The notes below the pieces were generated by a model. That model saw nothing but the letters and a program-made list of their open reading frames with translations. It ran no database searches and was not told the DNA's origin. From Pontibacter oryzae (GTDB taxonomy: Bacteria; Bacteroidota; Bacteroidia; Cytophagales; Hymenobacteraceae), in the NCBI RefSeq assembly GCF_003576375.1, contig NZ_QWGE01000002.1, forward strand, positions 310,001 through 374,000: 64,000 bases of DNA. Reading direction: 5' to 3'. Both the position numbers and the translations under genes were made by a program. Numbering within the stretch: the stretch's first letter is position 1; each line of letters starts with the position of its first letter. This document shows, one piece after another, positions 18,286 to 25,686 of this stretch.

Positions 18286-18598
18286 AATGTATATTTATAT
18301 AATTGAACATAAGCAAGGAGAAAAGTTGGTTGTATACTTAGGCTTTATGTGTTTCAGATATTGCCTAATATAGCAATTCTTAAAACAAATAATCAAATAT
18401 ATCTGATTATTTGAGTATTGTGTTTAGATAATTCTCTAACGAATATAATAAAGACAAGGTTGGTTTGTGTTTTAATTTTATAATGTTAAGAGAGGGTGAT
18501 TTTGATAAATATTAAATTACCTAGAGAGGTGGGCGATAAAGAACTTGAGTTTAAACACAAGTTTTGAAAACTACTCAGGAAATGGCAGGACCAAACTA
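18286..18598. promoter_or_regulatory. AT-rich upstream region of the M4 protease with a perfect inverted repeat
   Basis: This 313-bp gene-free stretch is very AT-rich. It contains a perfect 10-bp inverted repeat, CAAATAATCA (18386-18395) and TGATTATTTG (18404-18413), with an 8-bp spacer, about 100 bp before the protease start. The spacer region also holds a minus-strand TATATTTG that fits the -7 consensus, but I see no matching -33 element. The inverted repeat could be an operator. Nothing gene-like is visible. Confidence 0.4.
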
Positions 18599-19420
18599 TT
18601 ACACTATGCCAAGGCCAACTCTTAGTCGGTGCAGCAATTCAGGCTGCTGTCGTAAAGCTACTTGATCAATATTTCTGATAGACCTTATACCCGTTATATT
18701 AATCGCAAAGGCAGTATCAGACATGAAAACATGTTTAGGAGTTACCTGAACCTCATGGTAAGTAAATGAATTAGCAGCGCACCAAGCCAGCATCTGGCGG
18801 CGCAGTATGCCATTTACACAGCCTGTATTCAGACTTGGGGTGTAGAACTGGTTATCTTGTACCCAGAAGATATTAGAAGAAGTAAGCTCAGAAACCCAGC
18901 CTTGTGGACTCAGCAAAAGCATGTCGTCCAGTTGCCGCTCTTTTTTTTCAATGCCAGCCAAAACATATAGGGGGGCATTGGGTCCTTTAAACCCGGATAA
19001 AGCATGGTATGCAGTATTAATTTTTTGGCAGATGCCTATTTCTATAGCGGAAAAGGGCGCTGGCTCTGAGGCAACGGCAGTGGCAAGCCAATGTGCAGTA
19101 TTGGTATCTGGAGTGTAAAGACCGTTGCCGCCCCGCCATACTTTAAGCTTAACTCTACCGTAAAGTTCTGCACTGTTTTGTTTTGCCAATTCAACAAGTT
19201 GATGCTCGAGACCAACATCGAGGAAATAGCCGGGCAACTCTAAGCCTAATGCTAGGGCGGCTTCCTGCATGCGTTCCTGATGACTTTTCCAGAACCTAAG
19301 CTTGCCATTTACAATAATAATAGTTTCAAAAAAACCATCGTTGTACTGGAAGGCTCTGTTGGTAGCCGGAATGTGAAGCGCTTCTTCATGGAGAAGTTGG
19401 CCACTATATAGTAATTTCAA
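18599..19420 (-). CDS. Class IV PLP aminotransferase (aminodeoxychorismate lyase / branched-chain aminotransferase-like)
   Basis: The 273-residue protein has the class IV fold-type marks: NRAFQYNDGFFETI at the N-terminus, RVKLKVWRGG, the PLP-lysine region SGFKGPNAPLYVLAG, VSELTSSNIFWV, and TGCVNGILRRQML near the C-terminus. It could be PabC (aminodeoxychorismate lyase, for folate) or a D-amino-acid/branched-chain type enzyme; Bacteroidota PabC candidates look like this, but no pab genes are adjacent. The start codon is TTG at 19420: an in-frame stop lies four codons upstream and no ATG precedes the conserved YSGQLLHEE. Confidence 0.82.
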   Translation of the reverse strand: MKLLYSGQLLHEEALHIPATNRAFQYNDGFFETIIIVNGKLRFWKSHQERMQEAALALGLELPGYFLDVGLEHQLVELAKQNSAELYGRVKLKVWRGGNGLYTPDTNTAHWLATAVASEPAPFSAIEIGICQKINTAYHALSGFKGPNAPLYVLAGIEKKERQLDDMLLLSPQGWVSELTSSNIFWVQDNQFYTPSLNTGCVNGILRRQMLAWCAANSFTYHEVQVTPKHVFMSDTAFAINITGIRSIRNIDQVALRQQPELLHRLRVGLGIV

Positions 19421-19546
19421 TGGGCAGGGGCTAGAAGGCTAAATAAAACTTTAAGATATGGATCGATTCTTGTAACTCAAAATTCGTGTAGCGCTTAAAT
19501 CTGACGTCTGCACGCTGCCGTAGTATAAAGTATAAACCCACAGCTT

Positions 19547-20221
19547 ATGATCACCAGAACCTTACTACTTTTGATTTCGATCTTATTTTGTTTTACCTCA
19601 TGTACCGAGGCTACAAATAATAATCGCCTACAGGCAACAAGCAGCCCTCCTCAGAATCTGAGTGAGGATACTGTTGGCCTTGCCAAGGCAACGTTTGCGG
19701 GCGGATGTTTCTGGTGCACGGAGGCATACTTTGAGCGGCTGCAGGGCGTGCAGGCCGTAGTTTCTGGCTATGCCGGGGGCAAAAGCCAAAACCCAACTTA
19801 CCAACAAGTTAGTGCCGGAAGCACTGATTATGCAGAGTGTGTACAGGTGTATTATAACCCCCAACAGATAAGTTATAAAGAGCTACTTGAGGTTTTCTTT
19901 GCAACCCACGACCCAACCACACTAAACAGGCAGGGCCCGGATCATGGTAAGCAGTATCGCTCCGTTGTGTTTTACCGCACCCCAGAAGAGAAAAAAATGA
20001 CGGAGCAGTACATCACTGACCTGGAACAGGCGGGTGCCTATCCTAACAAGATTGTCACCTATGTGCAACCGTTCAAAAAATTCTGGCCTGCTGAGGGGTA
20101 TCATCAAGACTACTATAAGCTGAACCCCAAAGACCCTTATGTGCAGGCTGTAGCCAAGCCTAAAGTGAAGAAATTTGAGTCAAACTTTCAGAATAAGCTA
20201 AAGCCCGAATATTCTAATTAA
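19547..20221 (+). CDS. msrA: Lipoprotein peptide-methionine (S)-S-oxide reductase
   Basis: MsrA repairs methionine-S-sulfoxide in oxidised proteins. The catalytic Cys is residue 54 in AGGCFWCTEAYF; GYAGG, DPTTLNRQGPDHGKQYRSVV and AEGYHQDYY follow as in the family. The N-terminus is a lipoprotein signal with lipobox FTSC (Cys19), so the enzyme is expected on the outside face of a membrane, serving envelope proteins. Of 224 residues, about 45 are signal and linker. It is 68 bp upstream of the holin-like gene on the same strand. Confidence 0.95.
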   Translation: MITRTLLLLISILFCFTSCTEATNNNRLQATSSPPQNLSEDTVGLAKATFAGGCFWCTEAYFERLQGVQAVVSGYAGGKSQNPTYQQVSAGSTDYAECVQVYYNPQQISYKELLEVFFATHDPTTLNRQGPDHGKQYRSVVFYRTPEEKKMTEQYITDLEQAGAYPNKIVTYVQPFKKFWPAEGYHQDYYKLNPKDPYVQAVAKPKVKKFESNFQNKLKPEYSN

Positions 20222-20289
20222 CCTATCAAATTTGTGATTGCCCACGTAGTACATGTCTAATTGTAGATCTTTTAACCTAACGTAAAACT

Positions 20290-20682
20290 ATGGGCTTCAT
20301 TATTAATTTATTAGTAAGTGCCGGGGTGATTCTGCTGCTGGCCTACATTATGCCAAGTGTGCATGTAAAAAACTTCTGGACGGCACTTTGGGTAGCTTTC
20401 CTGATTGGCTTGTTTAACGCCACCATAGGCTGGTTATTAAGCGGCTTGCTTAACCTGGTTTCCTTTTTTCTGCTAGAGGCGATTGTGAGTTTAATTGTAA
20501 CCGCCCTTATGATTAAGCTGGTGGATGTGCTGGTCGGTAATTTTAAAATCGATGGTTTTTGGCCCGCGCTTATTATAGCATTGGTTACTGCACTGGCTAT
20601 AGGCCTGATTGGCTGGCTGGGTAATGGCAATGATAATTACTCGCAGATACAGCAACATGCAAAATACGAACAACTAGTTTAA
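20290..20682 (+). CDS. Phage_holin_4_2 / YvlD family membrane protein
   Basis: The 130-residue protein is almost entirely four membrane segments with the family pattern: GVILLLAYIMPSVHVKNFW, ALWVAFLIGLFNATIGWLL, LNLVSFFLLEAIVSLIVTAL and FWPALIIALVTALAIGLIGW. Despite the name, these widespread four-helix proteins are mostly chromosomal and have no proven holin role. There is no phage context here. A very strong terminator follows directly. Confidence 0.85.
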   Translation: MGFIINLLVSAGVILLLAYIMPSVHVKNFWTALWVAFLIGLFNATIGWLLSGLLNLVSFFLLEAIVSLIVTALMIKLVDVLVGNFKIDGFWPALIIALVTALAIGLIGWLGNGNDNYSQIQQHAKYEQLV

Positions 20683-20706
20683 AACAATTATGCTTTATCA
20701 AATCAT

Positions 20707-20744
20707 AAACAAAACGCCGTGGCAACTACCACGGCGTTTTGTTT
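20707..20744 (+). terminator. Strong 16-bp hairpin terminator
   Basis: AAACAAAACGCCGTGG pairs perfectly with CCACGGCGTTTTGTTT around a 6-nt loop CAACTA, just after the holin-like gene; the T-rich arm supplies the U tract. Confidence 0.88.
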
Positions 20745-20890
20745 ATGCTACTAATTTATACTGCCTTATAAATTGTTGGATTAAAACTAGTTGGGTTTGT
20801 GCGGCAGAATTTGGATTAAACAAACTTGAAGGTTTAGTATTTATTTCCCCTGAAGGCGCTTAGATTTGCAGACTAATTTATTCTTGATAA

Positions 20891-21328
20891 ATGTTTCAGC
20901 TAGTATACTTAAGCACTGCAGTTAACCTCTTTGAAGAAGAAGAACTGAATGAGATTCTGCAAATCTCCCGCACCAACAATAGCTCCCGCGATATAACGGG
21001 ATTATTACTATACCATGAGGGTAATATAATTCAGGTTCTTGAAGGAGAAAAGCAGCAAGTTATGAACGTATACTACAAAATTGAGCGTGACCCACGGCAC
21101 AAAGGCATTATCAAAATGATAAGCGGCGATGTATCGCAGCGGTTTTTTACGGGCTGGTCAATGGGTTTCAAATCACTTTCCGCAATGGAGTACAAGGATG
21201 CGCTCGGCTATTTGGAACCGGAGTCTGAGGATGTGTTGATGAGCCCCGAAACGGATGAAGATCCACAGGCTGTTACCCTGCTTAAGACATTTGCCTCTGC
21301 CACTATCAGCCGGCGCAGGCAATCATAG
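20891..21328 (+). CDS. BLUF-domain blue-light sensor
   Basis: The first 100 or so residues are a BLUF domain, which binds FAD and senses blue light. The key flavin-contacting residues are in place: Tyr6 (VYLSTA), Asn at 29/30 before ITGLLLY, Gln48 (GNIIQVLEGE) and the WSMGF motif near residue 89. The RH pair in ERDPRH is also typical. The remaining 45 residues are acidic and have no recognisable output domain, so it is a short type that must signal through a partner. It overlaps the convergent DUF779 gene by 6 nt. Confidence 0.92.
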   Translation: MFQLVYLSTAVNLFEEEELNEILQISRTNNSSRDITGLLLYHEGNIIQVLEGEKQQVMNVYYKIERDPRHKGIIKMISGDVSQRFFTGWSMGFKSLSAMEYKDALGYLEPESEDVLMSPETDEDPQAVTLLKTFASATISRRRQS

Positions 21329-21688
21329 TTTAGGTAACTGTGCCATCTCTGCTTCTGTAAACAGCCTAGACCGTATATGGAAGCGTAGACCTAACGGAAT
21401 CTCCAACGAGAAGCTGGCCCCGCGGCCTGGGGTCACGTCAAGCGTTAAGTGCGTGTGCTTCCAGTATTCATACTGATCTTTGGCAATATAGAAATTGCAG
21501 CCTTGCACTTTGCCTAAAAGCACATCGCTGTCGCCAACCTTAAACTCGCCTTCCTCAAAACACATAGGTTGGGAGCCATCGCAACAGCCGCCGCTCTGGT
21601 GGAACATTAAGGGCCCGTGCTGCGCTCTGAGCTTATCAATCACCTGTTTTGCCTCTTCGGTTACGCTTACGCGCTTTGCCTTTTCCAT
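21323..21688 (-). CDS. DUF779 protein linked to aldehyde dehydrogenase
   Basis: The 121-residue protein has the DUF779 marks: VIDKLRAQHGPLMFHQSGGC, CCDGSQPMCF, CNFYIAKDQYEYWKHTHL and VTPGRGASFSLE. Its Cys/His content suggests metal binding. In many bacteria it is encoded next to acetaldehyde dehydrogenases, as here, but its function is not known. I start it at ATG 21688 (MEKAKRVSVT) rather than an upstream alternative at 21742, because the latter would begin inside the hairpin at 21711-21737. Confidence 0.88.
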   Translation of the reverse strand: MEKAKRVSVTEEAKQVIDKLRAQHGPLMFHQSGGCCDGSQPMCFEEGEFKVGDSDVLLGKVQGCNFYIAKDQYEYWKHTHLTLDVTPGRGASFSLEIPLGLRFHIRSRLFTEAEMAQLPKL

Positions 21689-21710
21689 AGGTTTTATGTT
21701 TACTAAAGAG

Positions 21711-21737
21711 ACACTGCCGGCATAGCGCCGGCAGTGT
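21711..21737 (-). terminator. Hairpin between aldehyde dehydrogenase and DUF779 genes
   Basis: ACACTGCCGGC pairs perfectly with GCCGGCAGTGT across a 5-nt loop. It separates the aldehyde dehydrogenase from DUF779 on the minus strand, and may be a partial terminator that lowers DUF779 expression. The T run after it is weak. Confidence 0.6.
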
Positions 21738-21759
21738 TTCATATGTCATACTTTGATGC

Positions 21760-23292
21760 TTAAAAGAATCCCAGTTTGTTTTTATCGTAAGAGATAAGCA
21801 TGTTCTTGGTTTGGCGGTAATGGTTCAGCATCATTTTATGGTTCTCGCGGCCAAAGCCGGATTTTTTATAGCCGCCAAACGGAGCGTGGGCCGGGTACGC
21901 ATGGTAGCAATTGACCCACACGCGGCCCGCCTGAATGGCGCGGGGCATCTGGTAGATCTCATGCGCATCGCGGGTCCAGAGGCCGGCACCCAAGCCATAA
22001 AGCGTGTCGTTGGCCAAGGAAATGGCTTCTTCCTGCGTTTTGAAGGTAGTAACAGATGTTACTGGCCCGAAAATCTCTTCCTGGAAAACCCGCATCTTAT
22101 TATGGCCTTTAAATATGGTAGGCTGTATGTAGTAGCCCTTCTCCAGCCCGCTGTTCAAACTTGCCACGCTTCCGCCTACCAGCACTTCGGCGCCTTCCTG
22201 CTTGCCAATGTCCATGTATGACTTTATTTTCTCGAACTGATCGTTGGATGCCTGCGCGCCCATCATGGTGTCTTCTGCCAGCGGGTGGCCCACCTTAATG
22301 TCCTTGGTGCGCTGCACCACGCGGTCCATGAACTTGTCGTAAATAGATTCGTGCACCAAAATCCTGGATGGGCAGGTGCATACTTCGCCTTGGTTCAGGG
22401 CAAACATCACCGCGCCCTCCACACACTTATCAAAGAAAGCGTCATCGGCGCTGGCTATACTTGGCATAAAGATGTTAGGCGATTTACCGCCCAACTCCAT
22501 CGTAACCGGAATCAGGTTTTCTGAGGCGTACTGCATAATCAGGCGGCCAGTGGTTGTCTCGCCGGTGAAGGCCACTTTGGCAACGCGCGGGGAGGAGGCC
22601 AGAGGTTTGCCTGCCTCTGGGCCGAAACCAGTAACTACATTCAGTACGCCGGCCGGCACCACGTCCTCAATCAGTTCCATCAGCATCATGATGCTGGTTG
22701 GCGTTTGCTCGGCGGGTTTCATAACGATGCAGCAGCCCGCTGCCAGCGCCGGCGCCATTTTCCAGGTTGCCATCAGCAGCGGGAAGTTCCAGGGAATTAT
22801 CTGGCCAACCACACCAATGGGTTCCTGCAGGTTTATACTTATGGTGAATTCATCGTGCTCCGACATGGTGCTTTCGTCGGCACGAATGGCACCTGCAAAA
22901 TAGCGGAAGTGGTCGATGCAGAGCGGGATGTCAGCGGCGCGCGTTTCCCGGATTGCCTTTCCGTTATCCACTGTTTCGGCGCGGGCAAGCATTTCGGCGT
23001 TCTCCTCTATGATGTTGGCAATATCAAGCAAAACCTTACTGCGTGCCGCTGCAGAGGTTTTAGACCAAGTCTTAAAGGCTTTATGGGCAGCATCCAGGGC
23101 TTTTTCTATATCCTCCTTGTTGCCGCGCGCAGCTTTGGTGAAAGCTTTGCCATCGATGGGAGAGATGTTGTCGAAATACTCGCCACTAGCCGGGGCTACC
23201 CATTCACCACCGATAAAATGGTTGTACTTTTCTTTGAACTTAGGCCTTTCCAGTACGGCTGATTTCGGTTGGGGAGATGCTACAGTATCCAT
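21760..23292 (-). CDS. NAD-dependent aldehyde dehydrogenase (acetaldehyde dehydrogenase type)
   Basis: The 510-residue enzyme is of the ExaC/AldB-like acetaldehyde dehydrogenase type, oxidising aldehydes to acids with NAD. Visible motifs: [25 protein letters not shown] for NAD binding, the general base Glu in [12 protein letters not shown], the catalytic Cys in [11 protein letters not shown] at about residue 303, and [10 protein letters not shown]. It is transcribed divergently from an AraC-type regulator 141 bp away and followed by DUF779. This trio is a familiar alcohol/aldehyde-utilisation arrangement. Confidence 0.94.
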   Translation of the reverse strand: MDTVASPQPKSAVLERPKFKEKYNHFIGGEWVAPASGEYFDNISPIDGKAFTKAARGNKEDIEKALDAAHKAFKTWSKTSAAARSKVLLDIANIIEENAEMLARAETVDNGKAIRETRAADIPLCIDHFRYFAGAIRADESTMSEHDEFTISINLQEPIGVVGQIIPWNFPLLMATWKMAPALAAGCCIVMKPAEQTPTSIMMLMELIEDVVPAGVLNVVTGFGPEAGKPLASSPRVAKVAFTGETTTGRLIMQYASENLIPVTMELGGKSPNIFMPSIASADDAFFDKCVEGAVMFALNQGEVCTCPSRILVHESIYDKFMDRVVQRTKDIKVGHPLAEDTMMGAQASNDQFEKIKSYMDIGKQEGAEVLVGGSVASLNSGLEKGYYIQPTIFKGHNKMRVFQEEIFGPVTSVTTFKTQEEAISLANDTLYGLGAGLWTRDAHEIYQMPRAIQAGRVWVNCYHAYPAHAPFGGYKKSGFGRENHKMMLNHYRQTKNMLISYDKNKLGFF

Positions 23293-23433
23293 AGTTTATA
23301 TGATTGGTTTATAGATGAAATTATTATGGCTTAAAAGTCAGTAATCACTCATTTATAAACTTGCTTTATCGTACAAAAAACTATTACTATCGTATCATCT
23401 TGATAATGAGCATCAAAATAATTAGCTTTAACT
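23293..23433. promoter_or_regulatory. Divergent control region, aldehyde dehydrogenase / AraC regulator
   Basis: This 141-bp AT-rich region separates two divergent genes and must hold both promoters. By family precedent the AraC protein would bind here. I see no convincing repeated operator, so the site itself is inferred. Confidence 0.5.
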
Positions 23434-24372
23434 ATGCCCTATAACGTTAAACTGCAGCAAATCCCGCTTAAGCAAGAGCGCAATTTATACACGCTGGTAG
23501 AAAACCGGTCGGTGTATAGTATGGATGCCTGCGAATTGAACGTGTTTGAAACGCACCGCCAAGCTGAGGCTGTTAACTTGCAATTTGGCGACTGGGTGCT
23601 TACAAGTATGCTACAAGGCAAAAAAGTGATGCATCTTTCAGATAAGCCCGGTTTTGACTACCTGCCCGGTGAGTCGTTGATTTTGCCACCAAACGAGTTG
23701 ATGAAGATTGATTTTCCGGAGGCCGCAAAAGAGAACCCTACGCAGTGCCTGGCGCTGGCTATTTCGGCGGAGCAGATAGAAACAACCATACAACTACTAA
23801 ACGAGCGCCACACAAAAGCTGAGGACGGAGAGGAGTGGGGCCTAAGCATGGAGCACCTGCACCTGGCCAATAACCTGGAACTGGCCGAGATCATTAACCG
23901 GCTCATTAAAATCAGCCTGAACGACCATAGCCGTGAGAAGGATATACTTGTAAACCTGGCGCTGCGCGAGTTGCTGGTGAGGCTGATGCAGACGCAGGCC
24001 CGCGCATTTTTTGAGCAGAACTATCAGCGGCTGGCCACTAGCAACCGGTTCGGCTACATCATGCAGTATATAAAGGAGAACATCACCTCGCGCATAGATA
24101 TTGACCGTCTGAGCGAGAAAGCGTGTATGAGCCGCGCCAAGTTTTTCAGGAAGTTTAAGGAAGAATTCGGCTATACGCCCGCCGATTTCATTTTAAAAGA
24201 GCGCATTCGCCTGGCTAAGCAGCACCTCCAAGATCCGTTTAATTCTGTAACACAAGTGTGCTACATGGCTGGATTCCAGAACCTTAGCTATTTTATAAGG
24301 GCCTTTAAAAAAGAAGTGGGCCTTACGCCCAAATCCTTTCAGTTAAACTTAAGAAGCAGGGCAGACGCCTAG
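23434..24372 (+). CDS. AraC-family transcriptional regulator
   Basis: The 312-residue protein has an AraC-type N-terminal ligand-binding region (about 1-200) and a C-terminal double helix-turn-helix (about 215-305): IDIDRLSEKACMSRAKFFRK for the first and VTQVCYMAGFQNLSYFIRAF for the second, ending GLTPKSFQ. Given its divergent position, it probably activates the aldehyde dehydrogenase gene in response to an alcohol or aldehyde. Its stop codon interlocks with that of the convergent Gfo/Idh/MocA gene in the tetranucleotide CTAG (24369-24372). Confidence 0.92.
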   Translation: MPYNVKLQQIPLKQERNLYTLVENRSVYSMDACELNVFETHRQAEAVNLQFGDWVLTSMLQGKKVMHLSDKPGFDYLPGESLILPPNELMKIDFPEAAKENPTQCLALAISAEQIETTIQLLNERHTKAEDGEEWGLSMEHLHLANNLELAEIINRLIKISLNDHSREKDILVNLALRELLVRLMQTQARAFFEQNYQRLATSNRFGYIMQYIKENITSRIDIDRLSEKACMSRAKFFRKFKEEFGYTPADFILKERIRLAKQHLQDPFNSVTQVCYMAGFQNLSYFIRAFKKEVGLTPKSFQLNLRSRADA

Positions 24373-25430
24373 CTATACTTTACGCTTCTCTTTTCCCGGC
24401 TACTCTGGAGCGCTAATTCTATCACTCGAATGGTGTTGCGTGCCTGCTCTGGTTTAACCGCCAGGTCTTCCTGTCCAAGTATGGCTTTGTACACGTTTTG
24501 GTAAAGCCCCGTGTAATCGCCAGTTTCGCTTTCAACTTTTCCAGTGATGTGTATGCCTTGCACCTCCGTATTTATTGTTCCCCATAGGTTTTCAGGCTCC
24601 GTGCCCCAATTCAGCGTTTTTCCCGGAAAGCTACCTGCGTTCAGGGTTTCTTCCTGTACATCCATGCCATACTTTACAAAGGAGCCCTTGGTGCCGTGAA
24701 GTATAAAATGTGGCCCTTTCTCGCGCACAAGCATACTTGCCTTTAAAATCGCTTTAACCTTGGCGTAGTGCAGTATCACCTCAATGTAATCCGTAACCTG
24801 CGAGTACTGGCGCTGCGTGCGCACATCAGCGTAAACTTCCAACGGTTCTCCAAAAAGGCTTAATGCCTGGTCGATCAGGTGCGTGCCCAGGTCGTACAGT
24901 ATGCCGGTGCCGGGCAGGTTTTCCTCTTTCCAGGTGTTTGGCTTTATCTCGTTGCGGTAACGGTCAAAGTGTGCTTCATACTCTACCAGGTCGCCGAGCA
25001 ACTGCTGGTCTACTACTTTTTTTACGGTTTTAAAATCACTGTCCCAGCGGCGGTTTTGGTAAACGGTCAACACGTTGCCTTTTTCCCGGGCCAGTGCAAT
25101 CAGTTCATCGGCTTCTGCGCTGGTCACGGTAAAAGGCTTGTCTACGAGCACATGCTTTCCAGCTTGCAACGCAGCTTTTGCCATGGCATAGTGCGAGGGG
25201 CTGGACGTGGCAACTACTACCAAATCTATACTTTCATCGTTAAAAATAGCTTCTTCCGATGACACAACTTCAGTTTCGGGGTAACGCTGGTTGGCAAGTT
25301 CGACGCTCTCGGCCCGATTCGCCCTAATTTTTTTCAGCACTAAACCCGGAACATTCGAGATAAAGGGCGCATGAAAGATTCTTCCGGCCGTGCCAAAGCC
25401 TAGCAGGCCAACATTTATTTTTTTATCCAT
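24369..25430 (-). CDS. Gfo/Idh/MocA family oxidoreductase
   Basis: The 353-residue protein has an N-terminal Rossmann domain (NVGLLGFGTAGRIFHAPFI) and the family's active-site motif as VLVDKPFTVT, where the common EKP is DKP. YQNRRWDSDF and the C-terminal alpha/beta domain (GILYDLGTHLIDQALSLFG) follow. Members oxidise or reduce sugars and related compounds with NAD(P). The substrate here is unknown. It resembles the YdgJ/YhhX type. The upstream 256 bp (25431-25686) hold its promoter and that of the divergent ppc. Confidence 0.9.
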   Translation of the reverse strand: MDKKINVGLLGFGTAGRIFHAPFISNVPGLVLKKIRANRAESVELANQRYPETEVVSSEEAIFNDESIDLVVVATSSPSHYAMAKAALQAGKHVLVDKPFTVTSAEADELIALAREKGNVLTVYQNRRWDSDFKTVKKVVDQQLLGDLVEYEAHFDRYRNEIKPNTWKEENLPGTGILYDLGTHLIDQALSLFGEPLEVYADVRTQRQYSQVTDYIEVILHYAKVKAILKASMLVREKGPHFILHGTKGSFVKYGMDVQEETLNAGSFPGKTLNWGTEPENLWGTINTEVQGIHITGKVESETGDYTGLYQNVYKAILGQEDLAVKPEQARNTIRVIELALQSSREKRSVKYS

Positions 25431-25686
25431 TTACGAGGTTTTAATTTCCGTTCGTCAATTTAAGGTACATACTAATCGCAAATATGGGTAAAAGGATTTT
25501 GTGAATTTGTTTAGGGCATTTATTTGTGATTGTAATTATAATGGTGGCTATGGATAAGTGTTGCACGTATGATTGGCAGTAATGTATGGCTATTTCCATG
25601 GTTTTTACTATATTAAGACATAATGTGGCTACAGTGTACTTTGGCTATACATGCATAATTCTCAATCTAACCACGCACATTAATAT

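Noticed and set aside
20290..20682. Possible prophage remnant because of the holin-like family name
   Set aside because: No lysin, tail, integrase or att-like repeat is nearby; this four-helix family is commonly chromosomal.
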